Assembly (NCBI GenBank): GCA_905234265.1 | Contig: CAJOHJ010000003.1 | Location: forward strand, 1-64,000 | Length of the DNA: 64,000 nucleotides | Direction: 5' to 3' | From: an uncultured Prevotella sp. | Lineage (GTDB): Bacteria > Bacteroidota > Bacteroidia > Bacteroidales > Bacteroidaceae | Shown: one piece after another, positions 1 through 9,086 of the stretch | Position numbering within the stretch: the first letter of the stretch is position 1 | Layout of the letters: each line of letters begins with the position of its first letter | Program-made: the position numbers and the translations under genes | Notes under the pieces: model-generated | What the model was told of the DNA's origin: nothing | The model's input: the letters and a program-made list of their open reading frames with translations, nothing else | Databases searched by the model: none

Positions 1-89
1 GATTAAAAGGAATGAGCCCAGTACAATACCGGACTCAATTCCAAATGAGCAATAGTGTTTAATCCGTCCAAACTTTGGGGTTCACTTCA
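1..89 (+). mobile_element. 3' end of an IS3-family (IS150-like) insertion sequence, cut by the window edge
   Basis: The forward frame from base 3 reads LKGMSPVQYRTQFQMSNSV and stops at 60-62. The L-K-G-M-S-P-V-Q-Y-R stretch is typical of the C-terminus of IS3/IS150-type transposases (DDE integrase core). Straight after the stop, about 66-89 (GTCCAAACTTTGGGGTTCAC plus TTCA) resembles the terminal inverted repeat of that group. The element therefore ends near base 89 and the rest lies left of the window. Whether the copy is intact cannot be told. From 90 to 240 nothing gene-like is visible. Confidence 0.75.
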
Positions 90-241
90 AACCTGTCCCT
101 GCAGTCAAATATTTTCCTTAACACCTCTACAGACATTGAGAGTAATATAAATGGCGGATATGGCTATTGGTGTGGATGCTCAAGTGTCGTAAAAGAAATG
201 GTCGTCGGCAAATAGCAGGAATTCCCGAAAACCAGTACTCA

Positions 242-284
242 TAAAAATACTACCGCATGTAAGGTCGTGACCTACATGCGGTAG
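242..284 (-). terminator. Rho-independent terminator of uxaB
   Basis: Perfect 12-bp arms CTACCGCATGTA (250-261) and TACATGCGGTAG (273-284) enclose a further GGTC/GACC pairing. On the minus strand the stem is followed by TATTTTTA. It lies about 75 bases after the uxaB stop codon. Confidence 0.85.
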
Positions 285-359
285 CTTAATTATGCAATGT
301 TTGTCAGCAGTCAATGCTTATTGATAGTCTTGACGGCTTTACAAAACATTCTTGATGTC

Positions 360-1799
360 TTACAGAATTGTCTTGACGGCTTCCAGCATTCCCTTCTCCT
401 GGATGAGGTCGAGGAACTGCTTAACCATTGCGTTAAGACCCTTAACCTTGTTGAGGTCTTCAGCCCAGATGAACTCAGCACCAAGAACGCCGTCAGCAAC
501 TTTCTGTGTGTCGCCGGTAGCCCAGAGTTCCTTCAGCAGATCCATAATCTTCTGGTCGTCGTTTGGAACAATCTCAACGCCGTCGGCACGCTTGCCACCC
601 TTGTAGTAGGTAATGATGGCAGCAAGACCGAATACCAAGCCCTTAGGCAGCTCGCCCTTGCGCTCCAGATAGGTCTTCACGCCGGGAAGGTCGCGAGCCT
701 GGAACTTGGGGAATGAGTTGAGCATGATAGAAGTAACCTGATGGTCGACAAACGGATTGTCGAAGCGCTCAAGCACGTCGCCGGCAAACTTCTCCAGCTC
801 GTCCATAGGCAGGTCGAGGGTCTGCATCAGCTCGTCGAACTGAACCTTGTGGATGTACTTGCCGATTACCTCATGGTTACAAGCGTCGCGAACGATGTTG
901 ACGCCAGAGAGGAATGCCACAGGTGAAAGCACAGTGTGCGGGCCGTTAAGCAGCGTCACCTTGCGCTTGTGGTAAGGCTCTTCTGACGGAACGAACAGCA
1001 CGTGCAGGCCAGCCTTGTCGGCGGGGAACTCCTTGGCTACTTCCTTCGGAGCTTCGATTACCCAGAGGTGGAAGTTCTCAGCCTGGACGACGAGATTGTC
1101 GCGATAGCCAACTTTCTCCTGGATTTCAGCAATCTCCTTGCGTGGGAAGCCAGGAACGATACGGTCAACAAGTGTTGCATAGACGCCACAGCACTCGTCG
1201 AACCACTTCTTGAAGTCAGCAGGCAGCTGCCAGAGTTCGATGTACTTGTTGATGCAGTCCTTCAGCACGTGACCGTTGAGGAAAATAAGCTCGCAGGGGA
1301 AGATGATAAGTCCCTTCGTGGGGTCGCCGTTGAAGGTCTGCCAGCGGCGATACAGCAGCTGGACGAGCTTACCGGGATATGAAGATGCAGGTTTGTCTTC
1401 CAGCTTGCAGGCAGGGTCGAAAGCGATGCCGGCTTCAGTGGTGTTGGAGATGACAAAGCGGATTTCAGGCTGGTCAGCCAGAGCCATGAAGGCATCGTTC
1501 TGAGAGTAAGGATTGAGAGCGCGGCTGATGACGTCGATACGCTCAAGCGTATTGACGGGCTTGCCGTTTTCGCGGCCCTGCAGATTGACGTGGTACAGAC
1601 AGTCCTGACCGTTGAGCCACTCTACCATACCCTTGTCGATTGGCTGTACGACAACGACAGAACCATTGAAGTTAGTCTTCTGGTCCATGTTCCAGATAAT
1701 CCAATCGACAAATGCACGGAGGAAGTTGCCCTCACCAAACTGAATAACCTTTTCAGGCATGACGCTCTTAGGAGCAAAGTGTTTGTTTAGTGGTTTCAT
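360..1799 (-). CDS. uxaB: Tagaturonate reductase (altronate oxidoreductase)
   Basis: Cytosolic NADH-dependent reduction of D-tagaturonate to D-altronate in galacturonate catabolism. The 479-aa protein has the long-chain mannitol dehydrogenase layout. The N-terminal nucleotide-binding segment carries G-E-G-N-F-L-R-A-F near residues 22-30. The catalytic Lys-x4-Asn-x2-His set of this family is visible as K280, N285 and H288. Length fits UxaB. It is a single gene with a -7 element upstream (1847-1854) and its own strong terminator. The next pathway enzymes, kdgK and eda, are in this window at 58-60 kb; altronate dehydratase is not. A fructuronate reductase activity is less likely but cannot be excluded from sequence alone. 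Confidence 0.9.
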   Translation of the reverse strand: MKPLNKHFAPKSVMPEKVIQFGEGNFLRAFVDWIIWNMDQKTNFNGSVVVVQPIDKGMVEWLNGQDCLYHVNLQGRENGKPVNTLERIDVISRALNPYSQNDAFMALADQPEIRFVISNTTEAGIAFDPACKLEDKPASSYPGKLVQLLYRRWQTFNGDPTKGLIIFPCELIFLNGHVLKDCINKYIELWQLPADFKKWFDECCGVYATLVDRIVPGFPRKEIAEIQEKVGYRDNLVVQAENFHLWVIEAPKEVAKEFPADKAGLHVLFVPSEEPYHKRKVTLLNGPHTVLSPVAFLSGVNIVRDACNHEVIGKYIHKVQFDELMQTLDLPMDELEKFAGDVLERFDNPFVDHQVTSIMLNSFPKFQARDLPGVKTYLERKGELPKGLVFGLAAIITYYKGGKRADGVEIVPNDDQKIMDLLKELWATGDTQKVADGVLGAEFIWAEDLNKVKGLNAMVKQFLDLIQEKGMLEAVKTIL

Positions 1800-1846
1800 A
1801 ATTACTGTTATAATAATGAATTATTAATATGTGTTTACACGTGGTG

Positions 1847-1854
1847 CAAAGATA
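1847..1854 (-). promoter_or_regulatory. Candidate -7 element for uxaB
   Basis: TATCTTTG on the minus strand matches the Bacteroidetes TAnnTTTG consensus, 47 bases before the uxaB ATG. No convincing -33 TTTG was seen. Confidence 0.45.
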
Positions 1855-1964
1855 GAATATTTAATGAAGAATGAAGAACGAAGAAAGAAGAATTTGCTGC
1901 CGCCTTGGTGTTTTTTAACATTCATTTCCCCTTAGTCATCCCTCACTGGTGGAAACGTGAGAAA

Positions 1965-3308
1965 TCAGCATCCCAGCAGGAACTTCTTGAAGTCCTCGAA
2001 GTCCTTGGACATGGCCACGCTCTGCTTCTTGCCTTTCATGAAGGCCTGCAGGCGGGCAGGTATCTCTATGTCGGTGCCAAGAATCTGGTCAACCTTTTCC
2101 TTGAATTTAGCCGGATGGGCTGTCTCGCAGAATATGCCCACTTCGCCAGGCCTAAGCTGCTCTTTCAAGGCACGGTAGCCGCAGGCTCCATGTGGGTCGA
2201 GGACGTAGCCCGTGTCGGCATAGCACTGGCGCATGGTCTGTGCTATCTGCTCGTCGCTGTAGGTGGCACCGCTTATGAGCGATGTGATGGCACTGTGTGT
2301 GTCCTTGGCCGAGAGCTTGCCGTTTTCTGAATAAAGGTTCAGTATGCGTGCAAAGTTCGAAGGGTCGCCTACGTCCATGGCATTGGCCAGTGTCTGCACG
2401 CTGGCCTTTGGCTCGTAGCTGCCTGTCTGTAAATACTTGTAGAACACGTCGTTGGCGTTGTTGGCTGCAATGAAGCGGCTGACGGGCAAGCCCATCTGGT
2501 GGCCGAAGAGTGCAGAGCAGATGTTGCCGAAATTGCCTGACGGTACGCACATTACGATTTCACTGTTCTCCATGCCTGTTTCCTTTATTCTCGCGTATGC
2601 GTTGAAGTAATAAAATGACTGTGGCAGGAAGCGTGCGACATTGATGCTGTTGGCCGACGTCAGCCGCATGTGCTTGTTCAGCTCCTCATCCATGAATGCC
2701 GACTTTACCAGCCGCTGGCAGTCGTCGAAGACGCCGTCCACCTCGATGGCGGTGATGTTCTGTCCAAGGGTTGTAAACTGGCACTCCTGTATGGGGCTGA
2801 CCTTGCCCTTGGGGTAAAGCACGTAGACATGTATGCCGTCGACGCCCAGAAAGCCGTTGGCAACTGCCGACCCCGTGTCGCCGCTGGTGGCAACAAGCAC
2901 GTTGACGGTCTCACCGGCCGCACCGGCGCTGTTCTTGCCCTTGATGAAATATTGCAGCAGGCGGGCCATGAAGCGTGCGCCAACATCCTTGAAGGCAAGC
3001 GTCGGGCCATGGAACAGCTCCAGGGAATAGATGTTGTCCTCGACCTTAACCACAGGGCAGTCGAACTGCAGGGTGTCGTAGACGATGTCCTGCAGTGCAT
3101 CAGGGTCGACGTCGTCGCCGAAGAACTGGCTGGCGACATTGTAGGCAATGTCCTGAAAGCTCATTGACGGCATGTCGTCGATGAAAGCCTGCGGCAGACC
3201 GTTGATGGTTTCCGGCATGTAGAGGCCACGGTCTTCGGCGAGTCCTTTCACCACAGCCTTCTCAAGGTCGGCAATAGGCGCCTGACCATTTGTGCTATAA
3301 TATTTCAT
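1965..3308 (-). CDS. thrC: Threonine synthase
   Basis: PLP enzyme that converts O-phosphohomoserine to L-threonine. At 447 aa it has the expected family length. The N-terminus MKYYSTNGQAP is typical of the bacterial type. The PLP-binding lysine is K107 in HGPTLAFKD. The phosphate-binding loop is ATSGDTGSAVANG. It is monocistronic here: homoserine kinase and aspartokinase/homoserine dehydrogenase are not neighbours. The gene is divergent from prfA across a 322-bp spacer that holds a 21-bp repeat array. TACATTTG at 3377-3384 on the minus strand is a possible -7 element. Confidence 0.95.
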   Translation of the reverse strand: MKYYSTNGQAPIADLEKAVVKGLAEDRGLYMPETINGLPQAFIDDMPSMSFQDIAYNVASQFFGDDVDPDALQDIVYDTLQFDCPVVKVEDNIYSLELFHGPTLAFKDVGARFMARLLQYFIKGKNSAGAAGETVNVLVATSGDTGSAVANGFLGVDGIHVYVLYPKGKVSPIQECQFTTLGQNITAIEVDGVFDDCQRLVKSAFMDEELNKHMRLTSANSINVARFLPQSFYYFNAYARIKETGMENSEIVMCVPSGNFGNICSALFGHQMGLPVSRFIAANNANDVFYKYLQTGSYEPKASVQTLANAMDVGDPSNFARILNLYSENGKLSAKDTHSAITSLISGATYSDEQIAQTMRQCYADTGYVLDPHGACGYRALKEQLRPGEVGIFCETAHPAKFKEKVDQILGTDIEIPARLQAFMKGKKQSVAMSKDFEDFKKFLLGC

Positions 3309-3447
3309 AGGTTATGTTGTACTTGGAATTTTTGTTTTCTTTCTTAAGCATAAAGCCCAAAGCCTTCTAAGCAATGCAAATGTAATCAAAAAAAATTCTC
3401 CGATAATGTTTTGCCTTATAATTTTATGTATTATTAGCATTACCACG

Positions 3448-3526
3448 TTATCTCACTGACTGGGGAATTTATCTCTGCATGTTACGAAATTATCTCTGCA
3501 TGTTACGAAATTATCTCTGCATGTTG
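3448..3526 (+). repeat. 21-bp tandem repeat array A (about 3 units)
   Basis: Direct repeats of TTATCTCTGCATGTTACGAA plus A at 3469-3489 and 3490-3510, with a third partial unit from 3511. An isolated half-motif GTTATCTCAC lies at 3448. The array sits between the divergent genes thrC and prfA. It is the first of five loci carrying this repeat in the window. Confidence 0.85.
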
Positions 3527-3579
3527 CATTTTTAGGTATTATTAGCATATTGGGAAGGCTGTTTGCCGCTGGAAATTTG

Positions 3580-3587
3580 TAATTTTG
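3580..3587 (+). promoter_or_regulatory. Candidate -7 element for prfA
   Basis: TAATTTTG matches TAnnTTTG, 43 bases before the prfA ATG. A TTTG lies at 3562-3565, but only 14 bases away, shorter than usual. The 21-bp repeat array ends about 55 bases upstream. Confidence 0.45.
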
Positions 3588-3630
3588 CAACCTCACAAAA
3601 TTATAACCCCATTAGGCATTAAACAACAAG

Positions 3631-4746
3631 ATGGCAGAAACAAGTAATTCTATACTGGAGAAGCTGGATGGTCTTGAGGCGCGCTTCGAAGAGGTGTCGA
3701 CGCTCATCACCGACCCTTCCGTGATTGCCGACCAGAACAGGTTTGTAAAGCTTACTAAGGAATACAAAGACCTGGGCGACATCATGGATGCACGCAAACG
3801 ATACATCAACTGTCTGAACAGCATTCGTGAGGCCAAGGATATTCTGGCCAACGAAAGCGACCCGGAAATGAAGGAAATGGCCCGCGAGGAGCTTAACGAG
3901 AATGAAGCCCTGCAGCCTAAGCTTGAAGAGGAAATCAAGATAGCACTCATTCCCAAGGACCCTGAAGACGCCAAGAACGTGCAGATGGAAATCCGCGCCG
4001 GTACGGGCGGCGACGAAGCCTGCCTGTTTGCCGGCGACCTGTTCAAGATGTACAAGAGCTACTGCGACTCCAAAGGCTGGCAACTGTCAATAACCAGTGT
4101 TTCTGAAGGTGCCGTCGGCGGATTTAAGGAGATTGACTTTGCCGTCAGCGGAGCCGATGTGTACGGAACGCTGAAGTACGAGTCGGGAGTGCATCGTGTG
4201 CAGCGAGTGCCTGCCACTGAGACGCAGGGACGAATGCACACGTCGGCTGCTACGGTGGCTGTATTGCCCGAGGCCGACAAATTCGAGGTCCATGTCAATG
4301 AGGGCGAAATAAAGTGGGACACTTTCCGTTCCAGCGGTGCCGGCGGACAGAACGTCAATAAGGTTGAGTCCGGCGTCCGCCTGCGCTACATGTGGAAGAA
4401 CCCAAATACCGGCGAGACGGAGGAGATTCTCATTGAATGTACTGAGACTCGCGACCAGCCCAAGAACAAGGAGCGCGCGCTGTCAAGGCTTTACACCTTT
4501 ATCTACGACAAGGAACACCAGAAATACATGGACGACATTGCGTCGCGCCGCAAGAGCCTTGTGTCTACTGGCGACCGCTCGGCAAAAATCCGTACATACA
4601 ACTTCCCACAAGGCCGCGTAACCGACCATCGCATAGGCTTTACCACCCATGACCTGCAGGGCTTCCTCGGAGGCGACATCCAGCCAATGATAGATGCGCT
4701 GACAGTCGCAGAGAATGCTGAGCGCATGAAGGAAACCGAGCTATAA
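3631..4746 (+). CDS. prfA: Peptide chain release factor 1
   Basis: Recognises UAA and UAG stop codons in the ribosomal A site and triggers peptidyl-tRNA hydrolysis. The 371-aa protein shows the full class I layout: an N-terminal helical domain, the codon-recognition tripeptide P194-A195-T196 (PxT, the RF1 signature, which separates it from RF2 SPF), and the catalytic GGQ loop at G238-G239-Q240 in SSGAGGQNVNKVESG. It is probably cotranscribed with pyrF, 65 bases downstream. Confidence 0.97.
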   Translation: MAETSNSILEKLDGLEARFEEVSTLITDPSVIADQNRFVKLTKEYKDLGDIMDARKRYINCLNSIREAKDILANESDPEMKEMAREELNENEALQPKLEEEIKIALIPKDPEDAKNVQMEIRAGTGGDEACLFAGDLFKMYKSYCDSKGWQLSITSVSEGAVGGFKEIDFAVSGADVYGTLKYESGVHRVQRVPATETQGRMHTSAATVAVLPEADKFEVHVNEGEIKWDTFRSSGAGGQNVNKVESGVRLRYMWKNPNTGETEEILIECTETRDQPKNKERALSRLYTFIYDKEHQKYMDDIASRRKSLVSTGDRSAKIRTYNFPQGRVTDHRIGFTTHDLQGFLGGDIQPMIDALTVAENAERMKETEL

Positions 4747-4811
4747 ATCAGCACGTTAAGCCAGAAATTAAAAGTAAAGAATAGAATAATCAACAAAACT
4801 CATAGACACCC

Positions 4812-5681
4812 ATGACACGACAAGAACTTATAGAACAAATACGCACCAAGCGGACATTCCTGTGCGTAGGTCTGGACCCAGACCCGAAGAAGATACCGGC
4901 ATGCATCAAACAGGCCTGCCGCGAAGAGCTGGATGACGACGAAGAGTATGACGACTCGCTGGCAATAATGGCATTCAACCAGGCCATCATCGATGCCACG
5001 GCACCCTATTGCGTTGCCTACAAGCCAAACCTTGCTTTCTACGAGTCGCTTGGCTCAATGGGCGTTGCAGCGTATGAGGAAACCGTTGAATACCTGCATG
5101 AACACTACCCCACCCACTTCATCATTGCCGATGCTAAGCGAGGCGACATTGGCAACACGTCGGCCATGTATGCACGCACGTTCTTTGAGGGCGACACGCA
5201 GGTGGATGCCGTAACCGTAGCTCCATATATGGGCGAGGACTCCGTGACGCCTTTCCTGGGATATGACGGCAAGTGGGTGGTTCTGCTGGCCCTGACCAGC
5301 AACAAAGGCTCGCACGACTTCCAGCTCACAGTGGACACTGAGGGCAGAAGGCTTTTCGAAAAAGTGCTGCTCACCTCACAGCAATGGGCCAGCAAGGACA
5401 ACATGATGTACGTTGTCGGTGCCACACAGGGCAGCATTTTCGCCGACATTCGCAAGATTGTCCCCGAACATTTCCTGCTGGTTCCCGGCGTAGGCGCACA
5501 GGGTGGCTCGCTGCAGGAAGTCTGCAAGTACGGCATCACAAAGGACTGCGGCCTGCTGGTGAATTCCAGCCGCGGCATCATCTTTGCATCGTCAGGCGAA
5601 GACTTCGCTGAAGTGGCTGCGGAGAAAGCCAGAGAGCTGCAGCAGGAAATGGACCTGGAATTGAGCAAGGCCGGAATATAA
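4812..5681 (+). CDS. pyrF: Orotidine 5'-phosphate decarboxylase
   Basis: Last step of UMP synthesis. The 289-aa protein is of the longer (type 2) PyrF group, common in Bacteroidetes. Visible landmarks are LDPDP (D22, D24), KPN (residues 71-73) and the catalytic D107-x-K109-x2-D112 in [11 protein letters not shown] phosphate-binding region VPGVGAQGG follows near the C-terminus. It lies directly downstream of prfA and ends in a bidirectional terminator shared with the convergent MscS gene. Confidence 0.95.
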   Translation: MTRQELIEQIRTKRTFLCVGLDPDPKKIPACIKQACREELDDDEEYDDSLAIMAFNQAIIDATAPYCVAYKPNLAFYESLGSMGVAAYEETVEYLHEHYPTHFIIADAKRGDIGNTSAMYARTFFEGDTQVDAVTVAPYMGEDSVTPFLGYDGKWVVLLALTSNKGSHDFQLTVDTEGRRLFEKVLLTSQQWASKDNMMYVVGATQGSIFADIRKIVPEHFLLVPGVGAQGGSLQEVCKYGITKDCGLLVNSSRGIIFASSGEDFAEVAAEKARELQQEMDLELSKAGI

Positions 5682-5703
5682 GACAGACACAACCGGAAAT
5701 GAA

Positions 5704-5747
5704 ACAGAGCTGACTGGCCCATTGTGCCAATCAGCTCTGTTTTGTTT
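5704..5747. terminator. Bidirectional terminator between pyrF and the MscS gene
   Basis: ACAGAGCTGACTGGC (5704-5718) pairs with GCCAATCAGCTCTGT (5726-5740), 14 of 15 bases, with a 7-nt loop. TTTTGTTT follows on the plus strand; the minus-strand side has only a weak T-rich flank. Confidence 0.8.
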
Positions 5748-5759
5748 GTCCGGTAATTG

Positions 5760-7493
5760 TCAGCGCTTGTCGTCATAGTCCGGAGCCTGTCGGCGAATGC
5801 CGTCGCGCCGGGCATAGATATGCGGAGCCATCACCTCGATGCCTGCCTCGTTGAACTTGTCGACAACATTCTTGTGCAAGTCTGAATAAATCGTCAACAG
5901 GTCTTGGGAATATCGTGTGTAGGCATTTATTTCATACGTCAGATAGCTGTCGTCCAAAGCATGGGCAAGCACAAACGGCTTTGGCTTGTGGAGAATGTGC
6001 GGAGTGGCCAGCGCAGCCTCAATAAGCAGCCTCTCGCAAGTGCGCCAGTTGATGTCGTAGCCCATGGTGAACTGCGTATGCACTATGACGCCGTAGTTCT
6101 CTGCCGACAATGTGTAGTTGAATGTCTTTGCCTGCAAGATGCTGGAATTGGGAATGGTTATGATGTCGTTCTTCAGGGTTCTTATTCTTGTCACCAGCAC
6201 GGTCTTTTCAATAACCTCACCCTCATTGTCCTCAAAGCGTATGAAGTCGCCAATACGGAACGGACGCATGTATGTCATGACTATGCCCGACACCATGTTC
6301 CCGATGACGCTGCTGGAGCTGAACGAAACAATAACACCCAGGAAGACGGAAATGCCCTTGAAGATGCTGGAATTGCTGTAAGGCAGCAGCGGCCATATCA
6401 TCACCACCATGAAGGTATACGCCAACACTCGCAGAATGAAGAATGTCGGCATGGCCCATTCTGGATAGAAGCCGTTAATCTTCAGCTTGCCGTTCTCTAT
6501 CTCACCGGCCATGTAGCGCATGAACCGAACCAGATAGCGGAAAGCATAGAACACAACGACAATCTGTATTAAATGCGGAATATAATGGACAATGGAGACC
6601 ACGATGCCCCACAACGGATTCCACACATAGCCAATCAGACGGTAGGTGACGGCCTTTGTCTCCGGGAACACAGAAAACAGCAGCGGCACGCTGATGGCAA
6701 GCTGGAAAAGAATGGTCAGCAACTGCCCCACACGTGTCAGGAAAATCAGAATACGCCCCTGCTGGTGAATATTCAGGAATTCGTAGTCTTTCAGCTTCAA
6801 AGGCTTGAGCTGCTTGAGCCATTTCCCCACAATCATGCGCCGCAGCCATGCAAAAAGTCTGACGGTCAGCTTGAAAAGGAACCACTGGGCAACAATAAGC
6901 AACAGCATCCAGAAGACGCCCATCAGCTTCTTCTTAAGGCCATATTGACTGTGCATCTTGTCAACCTTTGTGCTGATAACAGCAACATACTTCTCGGCAA
7001 GCTTCTCGCGTGTGGTATTGTTCCACATGCCGTCAATGTCGGCAAGTGTCAATATCACCTTGTCTCCTCCCATAATGTCGGTAGAATGCTCGCCCTCTGC
7101 GATGTAGATACTGTCTGGGGCTGGCTTGAGGCTGTGTCCCAGGGCTACTATTACTTCCCTGGCCCTGTCGGCACGCATCGATGATGTGGAGCCGCCTGTC
7201 TGCGCGTAAAGCACAAACAGAGTGTCGCCGTCAACAACCACAGCGCTGCCCTTGGTAAACTGACGCAGCGAGTCTATGCGGTGCTGGCGGTCAACTTTTC
7301 GCAGAGAGTCGAGACGCTGGCTCTCGCCCGACTTCGACAACTGCTCTTGCAGCATGATGTTCTGCAGCTTGTATTCTTGCAGCTGATGTTCCATCATGGC
7401 CATCAGCGAGTCTTTTGCGGCAAGAGTGTCCGTCTGTGCGTTCAGCAGTGCTGGCGATAACAGGAATACTATATATAATAATGTGTGCTTCAT
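5760..7493 (-). CDS. MscS-family mechanosensitive ion channel
   Basis: Inner-membrane tension-gated channel that releases solutes on osmotic downshock. The 577-aa protein has a signal peptide (MKHTLLYIVFLLSPALLNAQ) and a coiled-coil-like periplasmic segment rich in Gln, Leu and Arg (about 30-85). Several membrane spans follow between about 190 and 390. The MscS signature begins near residue 395: a pore helix ending NMVSGIVMTYMRPFRIGDFI, then the beta domain with DNEGEVIEKTVLVTRIRT and IPNSSIL. The long N-terminus places it among the larger YbdG/YnaI-like MscS proteins rather than the minimal 280-aa type. It is downstream of, and separated by a terminator from, the rplT operon. Confidence 0.88.
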   Translation of the reverse strand: MKHTLLYIVFLLSPALLNAQTDTLAAKDSLMAMMEHQLQEYKLQNIMLQEQLSKSGESQRLDSLRKVDRQHRIDSLRQFTKGSAVVVDGDTLFVLYAQTGGSTSSMRADRAREVIVALGHSLKPAPDSIYIAEGEHSTDIMGGDKVILTLADIDGMWNNTTREKLAEKYVAVISTKVDKMHSQYGLKKKLMGVFWMLLLIVAQWFLFKLTVRLFAWLRRMIVGKWLKQLKPLKLKDYEFLNIHQQGRILIFLTRVGQLLTILFQLAISVPLLFSVFPETKAVTYRLIGYVWNPLWGIVVSIVHYIPHLIQIVVVFYAFRYLVRFMRYMAGEIENGKLKINGFYPEWAMPTFFILRVLAYTFMVVMIWPLLPYSNSSIFKGISVFLGVIVSFSSSSVIGNMVSGIVMTYMRPFRIGDFIRFEDNEGEVIEKTVLVTRIRTLKNDIITIPNSSILQAKTFNYTLSAENYGVIVHTQFTMGYDINWRTCERLLIEAALATPHILHKPKPFVLAHALDDSYLTYEINAYTRYSQDLLTIYSDLHKNVVDKFNEAGIEVMAPHIYARRDGIRRQAPDYDDKR

Positions 7494-7502
7494 AGGCCGT
7501 GA

Positions 7503-7548
7503 AAATAAAAAAAAGAGTTGAGGTCATTTCTTCGTGACCGCAACTCTT
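7503..7548 (-). terminator. Terminator of the infC-rpmI-rplT operon
   Basis: AAGAGTTGAGGTCA (7513-7526) pairs with TGACCGCAACTCTT (7535-7548), 13 of 14 bases. On the minus strand a long T run (TTTTTTTATTTT) follows, ending just before the MscS gene start. Confidence 0.88.
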
Positions 7549-7584
7549 GCTGTTTTATAAAAAAACAAATAGTGTTCCTTACGC

Positions 7585-7929
7585 TTACTTCACCTTGGCG
7601 ACTATAGCCTTGAAAGCCTCAGGGTTGTTCAGAGCGAGGTCGGCAAGAACCTTGCGGTTAATCTCGATGCCAGCCTTTGCCAGTTTGCCCATAAGGACAG
7701 AGTAGCTCATGCCCTCCTGACGGGCAGCTGCGTTGATACGCTGAATCCAAAGGGCGCGGAATGTACGCTTCTTGTTCTTACGGTCGCGGTAAGCATATGT
7801 GAGACCTTTTTCCCAGGTGTTCTTTGCTACTGTCCAAACATTCTTGCGTGCTCCAAAGTAGCCGCGAGTGAGTTTAAGAATTCTCTTACGTTTTGCACGT
7901 GATGCAACGTGATTTACTGATCTTGGCAT
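7585..7929 (-). CDS. rplT: 50S ribosomal protein L20
   Basis: Large-subunit protein needed for early 50S assembly. The 114-aa sequence is complete and typical: [20 protein letters not shown] at the start, then [23 protein letters not shown] and [13 protein letters not shown]. It is the last gene of infC-rpmI-rplT, 37 bases after rpmI, and is followed by a clear terminator. In other bacteria L20 represses its own operon; no L20-binding leader could be recognised here. Confidence 0.98.
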   Translation of the reverse strand: MPRSVNHVASRAKRKRILKLTRGYFGARKNVWTVAKNTWEKGLTYAYRDRKNKKRTFRALWIQRINAAARQEGMSYSVLMGKLAKAGIEINRKVLADLALNNPEAFKAIVAKVK

Positions 7930-7966
7930 AGTTTCTTTTTACTTTAAATGTTCGACAATAGGTGAA

Positions 7967-8164
7967 TTAACGGAGACTCAGCAAGTCACGAACCTGCTTC
8001 ATGTTTGAATTGTCTACGATGGTAGAACCTACTAAGTTGCGCTTCTGCTTCTTAGTCTTCTTAGTAAGAATGTGGCTGTGGTAAGCGTGATGTCTCTTAA
8101 TCTTACCTGTACCGGTGAAAGCAAATCTCTTCTTTGCACCAGAATTTGTCTTTACTTTTGGCAT
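7967..8164 (-). CDS. rpmI: 50S ribosomal protein L35
   Basis: A 65-aa basic ribosomal protein with the family start [20 protein letters not shown] and the [14 protein letters not shown] stretch. It lies between infC and rplT, the standard order. The 82-base spacer to infC contains a GGCGCGCC palindrome and an AT-rich stretch. No internal promoter was evident. Confidence 0.97.
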   Translation of the reverse strand: MPKVKTNSGAKKRFAFTGTGKIKRHHAYHSHILTKKTKKQKRNLVGSTIVDNSNMKQVRDLLSLR

Positions 8165-8246
8165 TGTTTTAATTTTTATAAGTTATTAATTATAATTGAC
8201 GGCAACGCATATACCAGGGCGCGCCATCTTTCTTTTTCTTTTGTCG

Positions 8247-8948
8247 TTACTCTTGCCCGTCGCTTTCCGTAAGCTTTTTCAGAGCGTCTGCGCTGATTTT
8301 TGCATTTGCAAACAGGCCACCGTTGGAAGGAGTCTCCACGTCGATTTCAGTCTGTTCAGCAGCCTGCGCTTTGCTTTCTGCTTCCAAGGCTTCGCGGTCA
8401 CGAGCCTGCTGGCTCTTCTTTGCAACACCAGCTTTCTTTGGAGCAAGATAGAGGAACATTTTCTTACCCTCCAGAGAAGGCATGCCCTCCACTTTTCCAA
8501 ATTCCTCCAAGTCGTTTGCAAAACGAAGAAGGAGAACTTCTCCCTGCTCCTTGAAGAGAATGGAACGGCCACGGAAGAAAACGTATGCACGCACCTTGTT
8601 ACCCTCTTCCAGAAATTCCTTGGCATGCTTCAGCTTGAACTGATAGTCATGTTCGTCGGTCTGCGGTCCGAACCTGATTTCCTTGACTTCGACCTTAACC
8701 TGCTTGGCCTTCATTTCCTTCTGGCGCTTCTTCTGCTGGTAGAGGAATTTTGAATAGTCAATCAGACGACATACTGGCGGATTGGCATTTGGTGAAATCT
8801 CAACAAGGTCAACGCCTTGGTCGTGTGCCATGTCCAGTGCCTGACGGATCGGGACTACTGTGCTGCCACTCTCGCCAACAATACGTACTTCACGGACGCG
8901 TATCTGCTCGTTAATGCGATACTGGTTCTTGATTTTGTCGTTCTTCAT
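8247..8948 (-). CDS. infC: Translation initiation factor IF-3
   Basis: Binds the 30S subunit and controls start-codon and initiator-tRNA selection. The 233-aa protein has the N-terminal IF3 domain ([20 protein letters not shown]) and the C-terminal domain with the [20 protein letters not shown] block. The C-terminal tail beyond about residue 185 is longer than in the E. coli protein (180 aa) and rich in Ala, Gln and Glu. It starts with ATG rather than the AUU used for autoregulation in E. coli. It is the first gene of the operon, with a well-formed promoter at 8974-9004. Confidence 0.96.
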   Translation of the reverse strand: MKNDKIKNQYRINEQIRVREVRIVGESGSTVVPIRQALDMAHDQGVDLVEISPNANPPVCRLIDYSKFLYQQKKRQKEMKAKQVKVEVKEIRFGPQTDEHDYQFKLKHAKEFLEEGNKVRAYVFFRGRSILFKEQGEVLLLRFANDLEEFGKVEGMPSLEGKKMFLYLAPKKAGVAKKSQQARDREALEAESKAQAAEQTEIDVETPSNGGLFANAKISADALKKLTESDGQE

Positions 8949-8973
8949 TAACTATTTTTTTCGAAATCGGCTG

Positions 8974-9004
8974 CAAAATTAATAATTAGCTCACAAACAG
9001 CAAA
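8974..9004 (-). promoter_or_regulatory. Promoter of infC-rpmI-rplT
   Basis: On the minus strand, TTTG (9001-9004) and TAATTTTG (8974-8981) are 19 bases apart, matching the Bacteroidetes -33/-7 pair. The predicted 5' leader is only about 20 bases. Confidence 0.7.
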
Positions 9005-9086
9005 ATAAAAGTGAATTTATTTTCCGTTTTTTTTACTATTCTTGCGTTTTTTGATGCTTTTGACCTCTATAAACTATATCTTTTCA

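Noticed and set aside
8165..8246. Possible L20-type autoregulatory leader between infC and rpmI
   Set aside because: Apart from a GGCGCGCC palindrome no conserved L20-binding structure could be drawn.
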